Of a stretch of 64,000 nt of DNA, positions 43,721 to 55,282 are shown piece after piece. The notes beneath the pieces are model-generated. The model was not told where the DNA came from. It searched no databases and saw nothing but the letters and a program-made list of their open reading frames with translations. The stretch spans positions 165,211-229,210 of the forward strand of contig JAESUZ010000469.1 of the NCBI GenBank assembly GCA_017311185.1, in the 5' to 3' direction. The stretch is from Proteles cristata cristata. Taxonomy: Eukaryota > Chordata > Mammalia > Carnivora > Hyaenidae. The translations under genes were made by a program, and so were the position numbers. The stretch's first letter is position 1. Each line of letters begins with the position of its first letter.

Positions 43721-43870
43721 GAAGGCCTGGCCTGCCCTGGGCTGGGGGCAGATGAGGGTTTTTCTCAGGAGGAACAGGGCTGGTTTTGATCTTGGAGCAG
43801 CGCACCTCCGCAGCAGCCCCGAGGAGCTCATCTGAGAAAGTTCTTTTTCGAAGAGCAGGATGCCTTAGTG
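43721..43870 (-). promoter_or_regulatory. 5' untranslated region / proximal promoter area of FCRL5 (extent unknown)
   Basis: Sequence immediately upstream of the start codon. It must contain at least part of the 5' UTR. A CTGCCCCCAG on the minus strand just before the start codon could be a splice acceptor for an upstream non-coding exon. No TATA box or other decisive core-promoter element was seen, so the transcription start is not placed. Confidence 0.35.
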
Positions 43871-43962
43871 AATTAGAAAAAAGGAAGTGGCAGTAGCCTT
43901 CTTTGACTACGAATGAAAATGTTCTGCCCTATGGCCAGAGTGAGAAAATAAATTCTAGGCTT

Positions 43963-44000
<38 letters not shown>
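43963..44000. repeat. (CA)n microsatellite
   Basis: About 14 CA units followed by CGCACACGC. Confidence 0.93.
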
Positions 44001-44002
<2 letters not shown>

Positions 44003-44424
44003 TCCTTGACCCCACATTTCGAACGCTGGGAAATTACCTTAAGGAAAGTATGTGCAAATTGTCCAAGAGAATGTTTACAACACTGTCATTCATAATCACC
44101 CAAACACTGAAAGCGCATGAAAGATCATGAGTACGGGACTGTGGACGAAGATTTTGTACATCTCTTCATTGGTATACGATGCAGCCGTTATGAATGAGAT
44201 CGACCCACACAGAGAGGCTGGCAGCACACTGGTGAGTTGGAAGACAGAAGCAGCAGCAGTGGCCCAGCCGGGTAGACGTGAAAAATAGAACACGTGTGTA
44301 CGAGCTGATACAAATATACTATTTTTTCCCCTGGAAAATATACCTAAAATAGTAGTTACACTTATAAGAACTGTGGATGGAAAGGAAATATTTTGTTTTA
44401 TGCCTTTCTTTACCGTTTTATTTT

Positions 44425-44633
44425 TTTAAATGTTTACTTATTTTGAGAGAGAAAGGGAGAGAGAGAGCACAAATGGGGGAAGAGCAGAGAGAGAGAGAGA
44501 GGATTCCAAGCAGGCTCTGCTCTGTCAGCACGGAACCCAATGTGGGGCTCGATCCCACGAACCGTGAGATCATGACCTGAGCCAAAATCAAGAGTCAGAT
44601 GCCTAAGAGAATGAGCCACCCAGGCGTGCCTAT
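44425..44633 (-). mobile_element. tRNA-Lys SINE
   Basis: AATGTTTACTTATTTTGAGAGAG tail end, CAAGCAGGCTCTGCTCTGTCAGCA, and head CAGATGCCTAAGAGAATGAGCCACCCAGGCG. Confidence 0.9.
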
Positions 44634-44959
44634 ACTGTTTGCTTTTTAAATAATTACTATGTTAGTCTTTTGCTTTGATAACTTTCTAGTCAAGTTTCCA
44701 TCCTGGCATACTGGGCAACAAAGATCCTTAGGACATTAGTGACGTGAGGAATACCACTTTCTTCCTTTCAAATAATGTTTCCCACCCTTTGTTTGTTTGT
44801 TTGCTTTTCTTGGGTCCACACCTCAGTCCTCCCAAGGGGACATCTAATTACACGTGGACAACTGCCTATCGCCTTACATACAGGATGCTACTTTTGACCT
44901 GCAGCGCTGGGAGAGAAGAGAAGCATATTAGGGCAAATAGAGATTAATCCACATCAGCC

Positions 44960-46150
44960 CAGGAAGACCTCACGGCGAGCCAGGAGGCTCTCCATGCTTT
45001 TGGATACAAAAGGCGCTGCTGTGTATATTCTTGGAGAGATCTCCTGGTGTGCACGTGCACACACATTTCTCCTGGGTAAACTCCTGGGAGTGAAGTCCGA
45101 GGCTCCCAAGGCTTGAGTACATTTTTAGAAGGTACTGCTAAATTGTTTTCCAAAGTGGTGCTAATGCACACCCCTTTGACCTATGTGCGTGAGTTCTTGT
45201 CCCTCTAAATCCTTGCTGATACTGGTATCATACGCAGTCCTGTAAATTTTAGTCCTTCTGCTGGGATGATCTCAGTGTGGTTTCTTTGGTGTTTCCCTGG
45301 TGAATTGGTGTTTCCCTGGTGAGTTGGTGTGTCCCTGGTGAGTTGGTGTGCCCCTGGTGAGTTGGTGTGTCCCTGGTGAGTTGGTGTGTCCCTAGTGAAT
45401 TGGTGTGCCCCTGGTGAGTTGGTGTGTCCCTGGTGAATTGGTGTGTCCCTGGTGAGTTGGTGTGCCCCTGGTGAATTGGTGTGGAGTTGGTGCCCTGGTG
45501 AGTTGGTGTGTCCCTGGTGAGTTGGTGTGTCCCTGGTGAGCTGGTGTGCCCCGGTGAATTGGTGTGTCCCCGGTGAGTTGGTGTGTCCCCGGTGAGTTGG
45601 TGTGCCCCTGGTGAGTTGGTGTGTCCCTGGTGAGTTGGTGTGTCCCTGGTGAATTGGTGTGTCCCTGGTGAGTTGGTGTGCCCCTGGTGAGTTGGTGTGT
45701 CCCTGGTGAGTTGGTGTGTCCTTGGTGAGTTGGTGTGTCCTTGGTGAATTGGTGTTTCCCTGGTGAATTGGTGTCCCTGGTGAGTTGATGTGTTCCTGGT
45801 GAATTTTGCAGTTGAGAATCTTTCATATTTAATTGGCGATTTAAATATTCTTTTTTTATGTGAAATCTCTTTTCCAGTCCTTCTCCCTTTTTCTAGTTTT
45901 TCTGTCTTTCTCATTCTTTTAAAGCTCATTTTGTGGAGCTTTTAAAGCTGGATATAGATCCTTTTCCAGATATTATATTGCGAACATCTTCCTCTGTCTG
46001 TGGCTTGCCTCTTCACTCTTTGATAGAGCCTTTGATGAATCACTGCCATAACTCTGGTGGTCCATTTATCAATCTTTTCCTTTATGGTCAGAGCTTTTTC
46101 TGTCTCTTCCAGGAAATTTTGTCTCGTCCAAGCTCTTGAAACTATTCTCT
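44960..46150 (-). mobile_element. Old L1 fragment carrying a minisatellite
   Basis: Reverse-strand decayed L1: CTCCTGGGTAAACTCCTGGGAGTGAAG, AAATTGTTTTCCAAAGTGG and GGGATGATCTCAGTGTGGTTTC, and beyond the tandem array GTGGCTTGCCTCTTCACTC and related words. Confidence 0.7.
45285..45800. repeat. 19-bp minisatellite
   Basis: About 27 tandem copies of a 19-bp unit close to GTCCCTGGTGAGTTGGTGT, with AATT, CCCC and one-base length variants. The minus-strand open frame (THQLTRDTP-type repeat) is an artefact of the 19-bp period. Confidence 0.95.
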
Positions 46151-46436
46151 TAAGTTATATTTTAGAAGCTGTATTTATTTTACTTTTACTTTGTATCTAT
46201 AGTATCATTGGAATTGACTTCTATGTATAAGTAGGGGTTTATATGCACTTACAGAGGGCCACTTTGCCTGGTTATCATATTTAATGAAAATCCGAGCTTT
46301 CTGCAGCACCATGCAATTTCACCCCTCTTGTAAAACAAACAGTTATGCAGGTCTGCTTCTGGAAAACTCTGTTCTTGTCCAGTTGTCTGTTTATTCTCAT
46401 GCCAGAACCACAATGCCCTAATTGTTGCCTTTTTTT

Positions 46437-46605
46437 TTTAATTTGAGAGAGAGAGAACGTGCGCGCTTGCACAAGGGAAAGGGCAGAAGGAGAGAGAGAA
46501 TCTCAAGTAGGCTCCTCCATCAGGGCAGAGCTTGACATGGGGCTCAATCCCACTACCCTGGAATCATGACCTGAGCCAAAACCAGGAGCCACCTAAGTGC
46601 TCTTA
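46437..46605 (-). mobile_element. tRNA-Lys SINE, decayed
   Basis: GAGAGAGAGAACGTGCGCGC, CATCAGGGCAGAGCTTGACATGGGGCTC and GATCATGACC-like words. Reverse orientation. Confidence 0.75.
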
Positions 46606-46717
46606 CTGTTGCTTTTTGATGAGTCATGTTATCTAATAGTTTGTCACACAGTTTTATTCTTCCTCAAACATTTTTTGGCTGTTTTCAGCTCTATGTTTTT
46701 GTGTGGATTTAAAAATC

Positions 46718-47038
46718 AACTGCCATGTGTAGCAACATGGATGGACCTTGAGGGTGTTATGCTGAGCGAAATAAGTCAGGCAGAGAAGGAAAAATATCAT
46801 ATGTGTGCACGTATAGGAGGATTAGGAGGAACTTGATGGAGGAACAAGGGGGAGAAGAAGGGCGGAAATGGTGGGGGAAAGGGAGAGAGGCAAACCATGA
46901 GAGACTCTTGAATGCTGACAAAAACTGAGGACTGATGGATGTGGGGGGGAGGAGGGATGGACATGGAGGAGGACACTTGTGGGGATGAGCACTGGGTGTT
47001 ATGTGGAAACTAATTTGACAATAAACTATTTGTAAAAA
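46718..47038 (+). mobile_element. L1 3' end, 5'-truncated, with target duplication
   Basis: About 320 bp of L1 3' sequence from GCAACATGGATGGACC to CAATAAACTATTTG and poly(A). AAAAATCAACTG flanks both sides (about 46710 and 47040) as target duplication. Confidence 0.9.
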
Positions 47039-47106
47039 AAAAAAATCAACTGTGAATTCCTACTCCTATCTTCTCAAAAGGCAAAACAAAAACAAAAACC
47101 TGCTGA

Positions 47107-47326
47107 ATTTTTTTTTTAAATGTTTTATTTATTTCTAGGAGAGAGAGAGAGACAGCGTGAGCAGGGGAGGGTCAGAGAGATAGGGAGTCACAGACTGAAA
47201 CAGGCTCCAGGCTCTGAGCTGGCAGTCAGCACAGAGCCCGACGTGGGGCTCGAACCCACGAACCGCGAGATCATGACCTAAGCGAAAGTCGGACGCTTAA
47301 CCGACTAAGCCACCCAGGCGCCCCAA
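47107..47326 (-). mobile_element. Young tRNA-Lys SINE, CTAGGAGAG / GGCAGTCAGCAC subfamily
   Basis: Complete reverse SINE ending AGCCACCCAGGCGCCCC. AAAACCTGCTGAATTTTT occurs on both sides (about 47,096 and 47,325), a clear target duplication. Confidence 0.95.
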
Positions 47327-47548
47327 AACCTGCTGAATTTTTAGTGCTTGGAATTATGCTGACTTGGTAAGTCAATTCATAGAAATTAGCATGGAGTAAA
47401 TCTTCGAATCTGTAAGCATGGAATACCTCTCCACTTATAGAGGTCAGCTTGAATTTCTCTCAATAATTTTCTGTAACTTTCTTGTAGAATTAGATTTTTT
47501 TGTTAGGCTTATTCCTAAATAGTTGATATATATATTTGATATTGGTTT

Positions 47549-47570
47549 TTTTTAATGTTTTATTTATTTC

Positions 47571-47622
<52 letters not shown>

Positions 47623-47791
47623 CGTGAGCAGGGGAGGGTCAGAGAGAGAGGGAGTCACAGACTGAAACAGGCTCCAGGCTCTGAGCTGACAGTCAGCCCA
47701 GAGCCCGATGCGGGGCTGGAACCCACGAACCGTGAGATCATGACCTAAGCGAAAGTCGGACACTTAACCAACTAAGCCACCCAAGCGCCCC
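47549..47791 (-). mobile_element. Young tRNA-Lys SINE with expanded GA tract
   Basis: Same subfamily. It carries a run of about 22 GA units at 47,574-47,620. The flanks TATTTGATATTG (about 47,533 and 47,792) are the target duplication. Confidence 0.95.
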
Positions 47792-48169
47792 TATTTGATA
47801 TTGTTTTAAGTGATATCATTAAAAGCTTTTTCGAAATATTCATTGTTGGCATATAACTACAACTTTTTTTCTGAATTTCTGTCAATTACTGAGAGAATTA
47901 TGTTAAAGTGTCCCACTATAATTCTGAATTGGTCTATTTCTTTTTTAATTTCTGTCCATTTTTTAATTTTATAATTTGAAGTTGTTTTATGGGTACATAT
48001 ACATTTAGAATTATATAATTTATGTAATTATATAATTTATTTATATTTATATTTATATAATTTATGTTACTTATAATTTATATTTATATAATTTATATAA
48101 TTATTTCTTCCCGGTGGTTTGGCACCCTTATCGCTATTAAATGTCTTTATATGTTTCTAACCTGAGAAC

Positions 48170-48780
48170 CCATTGGAGGGGGCCCGTCTACCTTTGGACC
48201 TGATTTAGATGATCGAATCTGAATCCGATAACACTATCCTGTGATTGGATGAGTATTTGGGGAGTCTCTGGAGGTGATGGGCTTATGTTTCGTGTAAGAA
48301 GGATGTAAATATTTGTGGCTAGAGTGTGGACGCCTCCTAAGAAACAATTCTTGTATCTGTATGTGCATTCTTCTCTTCCCATCAAAAGTTCGTTGTATAT
48401 CCTTTATGCTTGAATCTAGCCGACCAGTAGAACATGGAAGAAGCAAAGCTGCGCATTTTTTGGGCCTGGCCCTTCAGAGGCCTGGCAATGTTTGTTTTTA
48501 TTATCGTGGAGCCCCGAACTACCATGTATGAAGTCTGACCGCCCTACTGGACAGTCCCATCAGGGGGAGCTGCTCCAGCCTCTTAGACCCGGCCCCGGAC
48601 ATGCGAATTAAGCCAACTTAACACGTGCTTCCACCCGGCTGCATTCCTAGATGAATATCATGACTCGAGGGACCCTAGCTGACCCAGTGCACACACAACC
48701 CACAGAATCATTGGTGTTTTAAGCCACGAGATTTCCGGGTGGTTTTCTATGCAGCAAATAGGTAGCTGAGATTGGCTTAG
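48170..48780. repeat. Old dispersed repeat, family not assigned
   Basis: Ends with TTTTAAGCCACGAGATTTCC and GGTTTTCTATGCAGCAAATAGGTAGCTGAG, words typical of an ancient mammalian repeat. Confidence 0.5.
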
Positions 48781-48988
48781 CTAGTATCTTCCTTAGGATT
48801 GCATTTTAATCATTAAGTAATAATTCATTTATCCCTAATACTTCCTTCGTCTTCAAGTTTATTTTTCTGATTAGATCAAGCTTGTTAATCATGTCATTCA
48901 AATCTGCATCCTTCCTAATTTTCATCTCCCTCAGCTTCTGCGCTTTATGCATGTGTGTTTTAATTTTACCTTATTCTTTTAAAAAAGA

Positions 48989-49207
48989 TTTTTTTTAATG
49001 TTTTATTTATTTCTAGGAGAGAGAGAGAGAGACAGCGTAAGCAGGGGAGGGTCAGAGAGAGAGGGAGTCACAGACTCTGAAACAGGCTCCAGGCTCTGAG
49101 CTGGCAGTCAGCACAGAGCCCGACGCGGGGCTCAAACCCACGAACCGCGAGATCATGACCTAAGCGAAAGTCAGACGCTTAACCGACTAAGCCACCCAAG
49201 CGCCCCT
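48989..49207 (-). mobile_element. Young tRNA-Lys SINE
   Basis: Same subfamily as 47.1 kb. TAATTTTACCTTATTCTTT flanks both sides (about 48,961 and 49,207) as target duplication. Confidence 0.95.
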
Positions 49208-51479
49208 AATTTTACCTTATTCTTTCCAATTTTTATTTTTATTTCTCTTGGCCATTATTTAGAGAGTGCTGGTACAAAGTGGTGAAGCCCGTGTCTTCAT
49301 CCCTCTTTGGGGTTTCTTGGTGACTGAAAGAATCTGCTCCTAACCCTACTGGATGTGTAACTTGAGTTGAAAATTAACTTTTATGGTGCAATGTAGGGAA
49401 TATATAGAATGATGATGAAAAACCTAGCTATGAAACTATCTTGAACTGATGGTTTTTCACAAGGGTGTTCCTTGGCAATGGTCTAAATTTCTGCCAAGAT
49501 ACTTCATCTGCTCAGACTTGCTTCCATAACTCTGGACGTTTTTAGTTTTATGTATTTTTCCTAGTTTTTATTTCCTGGTATTTACTTATTCTTTATTTTA
49601 AAATAACCAACTCTTGAATTTAGTTACGGTACTTTTTCTTGTTTTGTAATTTATAAAGTTTTGCTTTTCTTAGATTTTTTTGTTTTCTTCAAATTGTTAA
49701 ATGAAATGTTTATTTTAATTTTTTCCTGTTTAGCAATATGAATATTCAAGGCTGTGGGGGTTTTTTGTGTGTGCTTCATCTATAGTTTGTAAGTTCTGAT
49801 ACAGTCTTTTCATTACAGCATATTCTACATAGTTTACAATTTCAGTTTTGATTTTGTCTTTGAAACAAGAATTTTTAGAGTTTTCAAATATCTAGACAGT
49901 AGATTTTTCTTTTTCTCTTTTCATTATTAATGACATTTTGTTCATCATTTCATGGTAATCCAAGAATATGGTGTGTATATATCTTACTTTCTGGAATTTA
50001 TTGAGATTTTCTGTGACCTAATATGGGCTTTTTGTTGTTAGTTTTAAGTATTCCATGGGCCTTTAAAAAAATGTGTATTCTTTATCTTCAGGAAAGAAAG
50101 TTCTACATGTATTTAGTATAACCAGCTGATTAAATATGTTAAGTAGATCTTTGGTATTATCATGTAATACTCTCTTTTGGCTGATTTATAAATTGTAAAA
50201 TTATGTGATTTGATATATGGAAATTTGTGATCAATCTTATGTTCTTCATCAATATATAGAACACTTCTTTTGGTCCAGTTAAATATCTTTTTTTTTTTTT
50301 TTAGCTTCAATTAGATTTGTCTGAAATTAATGTCAGGATTCTTGTTTCTATTTGTTTGTCTGCCTGGTCTGCTTTTTAGAATCAATTTACTCTACTTTTT
50401 AGGTCACTTTGTTTTAGAACGATTTCTTGCATATAATATATGCAAAAACCTATTGGGTTTTATTTTTAGACCCCAAATGTGTCTACTGCTTTTGTGACAT
50501 TTATTTATCACCTATGCATTCATATGACAACTATGTTGGCTTTAATTCTGACACTTAATTTTGTGTTACCAAACTCTCTCTTCTAATTGGTTTCTTTTCT
50601 TTCAATCCCTTATCCGTATTTTCTTTTATGGTTGTATATCTTTTACAGTTGTATTACATTGCTTAATTTCAAAGATTCTGGTTTCCTTTTAGTTCTCTTA
50701 GCAGATAGCTTTGCAACCCTAGTGTTCTTAAAGCTCTTTTTCTTGATTAGACACCATTTATTTTCTAATAAGAAAGAATCAGCTCACTTTACTTCGTCCC
50801 ATGTTTTCCTCTCTTTCACTTCCTGATTAGTAGTAGAATTTCCACATTCTCTAAAGTTAGAACGTTTATGCCAAGTTCTACAACCATAATTCTCGCACTT
50901 GCATAATGTTGGTGTCGTGCTTATGTGGGCTGAAGACTTCCCTCCAACTCTAGTTCTTATTTTGTCTTACAGGACCAGGGTGCCACCGTCACTGAGCTCT
51001 TGCACGTTAGGACGAATATGTCTTTGTCTTTATTCTTAAGATATGTGAGTCTAAAATTCCTGGGCTAAAAGTGCCTCTCTTGCAGCACCAGCCCGTTGTC
51101 ATGGCATGTGTCCGTGGCTGGGTTCCAAGACTGGTTCTCCCCACGTTCCCTGTGACTCACCTTTCATCTCTGAAGTGGAATAATGTCATCAGAATGTGTC
51201 TTGTTGGAAGTCCCCATCTCGGTGTCCAGGATGCTCCCTTCTACTACGTCTTCAGATATTTTCCATTTTCATTTATTTTGGTGGTTTCGCTCAGCCTGCC
51301 ATGAAGGGTATGTGGGTTCTTCCGTCTGTCACTCCTATCAGCTGTTTTCCCATAAATATTTTAACCTTCTGATTCTTTCCTATTTTAGTTTACTTAGTTT
51401 TATCAAATCTAACTTTCAGTACTCAGTATGTAGTAGCAGTTTCTATTCTTTTCCTGCTTCCTAATATAGCTTATTTTCC

Positions 51480-52990
51480 TCTAATCTTTCCAAACATTAT
51501 TAATTTACTTCCATGTTGTTTCTTTTATCTTTCACTCCCAATATGTCTGTTACATAACAAAGAGAGCTTTTAAACAAATTCTTCTGGTATCATGGAGAAG
51601 ACAGGAGCTGAGTCCCCCTTTGACTTGGAGGTCTGGCTTTCCCTCTGGCCGTGGCCTTTCCCAAAATTGCTCTTGTACATACTGCGAACTCAGCACTAGT
51701 GACATTCTCATATAACTTCTCTCTGCACGGGCTCAGGCTCTACCAGTTGAGGAACAGCGAGTGAAAAGATCAGGGATGTGAGCCAGGCAGTGGACGGCTT
51801 TATGTCACAGCCTCTGCCTTGGGGGCAAAGAGGAGGTCTTGAAGTGGCTTGAAGTGAAGTCCTGTATTTCATGGGATTTCTGCGAGATGGGTTAGTAGGC
51901 ATTTCTCTCCAGCAGACAGCATTCACACCTACAGAGCCAATACCGCCCACCATCTCCTCCTGTGTCCACAGGCTGCTTCATTCAGTCCTACCGTCCCAGC
52001 CCTGGGGGTCCTCCGGGGGATTCCAGGGGGCTTCTGTGAGGGTTTCGCCACCAGCTTTTGGAGAAGCTGGGGCTCTTCTTAGAGGTGTGTGTAGGAGTCT
52101 GTGTTCACTGCTGCCTTCTTTCTTCCTGTGGTTTGGTTTCAAATTTGAGTTTCACTGTGGTTAAAAGCCGTCCTTCATCATTTGTGAGTTGGCATTGTGG
52201 CTTTTCAAAAGTTTCATTAAAGATGGAAAATTTTCACTCTCTTTGTCATTTGTGGCTGGTCTCAGAAAGTGAAGCGTGGTAGATATGCTTGTATTTTGAA
52301 CTGAGCGAGATCCCATATGTCAGACGATTTTCTGTACCGGGGGGTCACATCAGGTCCATTGTACATATTACCTGGTTTAATCTATGCATCAACCCTGAAT
52401 CATGTGGATCAGTGAATAACACAAGCAATGTTCTATCAGGCCGGCAGTATTACTCTGATTTTCTAGGTGAGGAGAACTGAGGCTCAAAGACACTAAGTAC
52501 CTTAATTTCCAGTGCCCTGTGAGGCCAGAGACTCACAGTAGCCAGGGCTTGGACCCACATCCATCTGAGCATGAGCCTAACAAATCCAGTAAAGAGATTC
52601 AATGGCCACTGACATGTGAGCTGGCATCTAGGTACAGCACTGGTCTAAAGCCAGACCCAGCAGCCGTTTCTATGGTCAAATGATTCTCAAGAGCAATTAA
52701 GGGCCTATTCTGGGTCCCTGGTGGCAGGAAATGGAAACCTGGTGTTCCGCAGTTTATAAATAAACACAGGCTATTTATATGTGTACCTACCACTGCACTC
52801 CCTACACACATATCAAAGCCAGAGGTTTGTGGAGGGCGAGAGAAGCAGGAGTCCTGGGAAAGGGGGCTAAGCATCATCATCAGGGCTCTGTCAGTCCATG
52901 TGGGAAAGATGTGTTATCTCCAAGGTGCCTCGTGAAGCCGAGCACAAGAAAAGGGGGAGATAAATCTGCACAAAAGGAGGATTTAGTTTC
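51480..52990. other. Upstream intergenic sequence with an MIR-like piece
   Basis: No gene recognised. At 52,380-52,565 the wording (TTTTCTAGGTGAGGAGAACTGAGGCTCAAAGACACTAAG) fits MIR. Confidence 0.5.
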
Positions 52991-52995
52991 TTTAA

Positions 52996-53184
52996 AAATT
53001 TTTTTAATGTTTATTTTATTTTTGAGAGACAGAGAGAGACAGCGAGTGAGCAGGGGAGGGGCAGAGAGAGAGGGAGACAGAATCGGAAGACAGGCTCCAG
53101 GCTCCGACCTGTCAGCACAGAGCCCAATGTGGGGTTCGAACCCATGAACCAGAAGCCCAACCGACTGAGCCACCCTGGTGCCCT
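52996..53184 (-). mobile_element. tRNA-Lys SINE
   Basis: AATGTTTATTTTATTTTTGAGAG tail end, CCTGTCAGCACAGAGCCCAATG, and head CCGACTGAGCCACCCTGGTGCCC. Imperfect flanks TTAGTTTCTTTAAA / TTTAATTTCTTAAA. Confidence 0.92.
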
Positions 53185-53279
53185 TTAATTTCTTAAATGG
53201 TGCTATCTCGTCATCTTCCTGAGGGAAAACCTGATGGGCCCTGTTCTGTGAGGACAGGAAGGTGATGGGCACAGGCTCT

Positions 53280-53480
53280 GTCACTTACCAGCTGCAGGGC
53301 CTTGAGCAAGTGATTAAACTTGACCCCAAGTTTCTTCATCTCTAAATTCAGAGGCAACAACACCCATCTTGCTGGGTCGGTGTGAAAGTGTCAAGACCCA
53401 GACCTGCTGGCACGGAAGCTGGCTACCTTTCAATCTTCCTTCCGCTTTTCCACCAAACTGCCTTCGCTGTGGTCATGAAT
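53280..53480. repeat. MIR SINE fragment
   Basis: CACTTACCAGCTGCAGGGCCTTGAGCAAG and CCCCAAGTTTCTTCATCTCTAAA are MIR words. Confidence 0.7.
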
Positions 53481-53879
53481 GCTTATTAAAAATCACTGAC
53501 TTAAATATACACATATTTAATAACTGCTTGGAAGCACAATTTTCAGTGATAAAATTCACTTGTTTTATCACCACCATTGAATTTTTAAAACTTTCCGTTG
53601 CCCCAAATAGAAACTTCTCATCCATTTGCACTTTCCACTCCCACCCACAAGCCCAGGACACAGATTACTGAATTACTTTCTTCCTCCACAGGCCCGCCCA
53701 TTCCAACCACGGGCTCAGACGCACACACTATGTGCCCTTCTGTGACTGGCTCATTTCACCTCATGTGAGGTTCTGGGGCTCAGCCCCAGGGCTGTGGGCA
53801 TCGGTATTCTGTGAATGGCTGTTCTGTGGCTTCGATCTTCTGGGCTTGGGTACCCGGGTTTATTAAGAATCTCCTGGAG

Positions 53880-54100
53880 GGGCACCTGGGTGGCTTAGTC
53901 GGTTAAGTGTCCAACTTTTGCTTAGGTTGTGATCTCATGGTTCGTGGGTTCGAGCCCCGAGTCGGGCTCTGTGCTGACTGCCAGCTCAGAGCCTGGAGCC
54001 TGTTTCAGTCTGTGACTCCCTCTCTCTCTGACCCTCCCCTGCTCACGCTGTCTCTCTCTCTCTCTCTCTCAGAAATAAATAAAACATTAAAAAAAAAAAA
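53880..54100 (+). mobile_element. Young tRNA-Lys SINE, CTGACTGCCAGCTC subfamily
   Basis: GGGGCACCTGGGTGGCTTAG, GTGGGTTCGAGCCCC B box, TGCTGACTGCCAGCTC, CT tract and AAATAAATAAAACATT tail. AAGAATCTCCTGGAG flanks both ends as target duplication. Confidence 0.95.
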
Positions 54101-55105
54101 AGAATCTCCTGGAGCCTTTCAGCTTCCTCCAGGGTGCTGCCCACTCCAGCTTGAGTTCGATGTACACAATCACCAGCCAGAGACAGTGAGGAAAGGACGT
54201 TACTGCATCAGACTTTCCGGGCTTAAAAGCAAACCAGCCATGCCTTTGGGTCAACATCGCACACCGGTTACTCTTTTCCCGACCGCGTCCAGAGGGGATA
54301 TTGGGTCAGCTTAGCCTGGCACTCAACTCCTGTCCTTAAATGCTGCCTGTTCTTTTTGTGTATGGTGGCTTTGGTGCCCTGCATGGGGCTCCGGGGATGG
54401 ATGCTCCCTGGCCTTCCTGCCTGCTGCTGGCTCTCCAGCCCATTTGTCCCACATAACTCAACCTCTGGATGCCCTCCATCAGCCTGTTTCCATGGATTCT
54501 TATTTCTTGTCAATTACCTAATAATTTATATATTTAGAAAAAATAATAATACCTGAGGTGGGCACCCATCAGTAGGTTTGCTGGCCAAATCTCTGCCCAT
54601 CTTGGGGACAAAGCAAGGTAAACCTCACCCAAAATTTGTACAAAGACCCTTCTTCTCTCCATGCTTCTTTTCCAGCTTCGCCCTCTCAACTCTGGTCATC
54701 GGCTTGTGTGGAAGGCAGGGGATGTCGGAGTTGGACAGATGTGGAGCTGAATCCCAGCTCTGCCAGTTACCGGTCACTTTGGACAAGGTAGGCGAGAGTG
54801 TGAGCCCCAGTTTCTTCAAGTGTAAAGCAGGTGTTATGTCTACTTGCGGCCCGGTTGTCAGGATTGGAGATGATGTCTGCAAAGCCTATGCCACCAGCAC
54901 GGAAGAGATGCTGTGCAAATGGCAGTTCGGGAGGTCGTGAGCCTGCCCCCCTGACCTCTGACCCCAGGCCTTCCTTCTGCTTGCTCAGTTGCTGTGCCCA
55001 CAGGCTGCTGTCAGCCCAGGCGTCCAGGGGCAATTGCCCTCTCACCCCAGGATTTATGAATCTGACAGTGGTTCAAATCGTTATGAAGAATTGAGAGCAA
55101 ACAGG
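54100..55105. other. Intergenic sequence with an MIR-like piece
   Basis: No gene seen. MIR wording at 54,740-54,930 (GAATCCCAGCTCTGCCAGTTACC, GAGCCCCAGTTTCTTCAAGTG). Confidence 0.5.
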
Positions 55106-55282
55106 GCACCTGGGTGCTCAGCCAGTTAGGCGACCAACTTCAGTTCAGGTCATGATGTCACAGTTCATGAGTTTGAGCCCCATGTCGGGCTCTGTGCTGA
55201 TGGCACTGAGCCTGCTTGGGATTCCCTCTCCAGCCCTCCCTCTCTGCCCCTTCTGCTCTCTCGCTCAAAATAAATAAATAAG
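55106..55282 (+). mobile_element. tRNA-Lys SINE
   Basis: AGGGCACCTGGGTGCTCAGCC, GAGTTTGAGCCCCATG, CT tract and AAATAAATAAATAAGC tail. Confidence 0.9.

Larger units (their letters stand above)
47340..51480 (-). mobile_element. Old L1 fragments (ORF2 region) split by later insertions
   Basis: AT-rich reverse-strand LINE remains: TTAAAGTGTCCCACTATAATTCTG at 47.9 kb, and scattered ORF2-type words through about 51 kb. Split by the SINEs at 47.5 and 49.0 kb and a different repeat at 48.17-48.78 kb. Borders are approximate. Confidence 0.5.

Noticed and set aside
43221..43835. 204-residue plus-strand open frame
   Set aside because: Antisense to the FCRL5 start exon and lacking recognisable domains. 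The minus-strand signal-peptide exon explains the region.
45285..45800. CRISPR-like appearance of regularly spaced repeats
   Set aside because: The units are contiguous 19-bp tandem copies without unique spacers, and the genome is mammalian.
45249..45929. Long minus-strand open frame with THQLTRDTP-type repeats
   Set aside because: It is produced by the 19-bp minisatellite. All three frames stay open because the unit lacks stops. No start context or domain.
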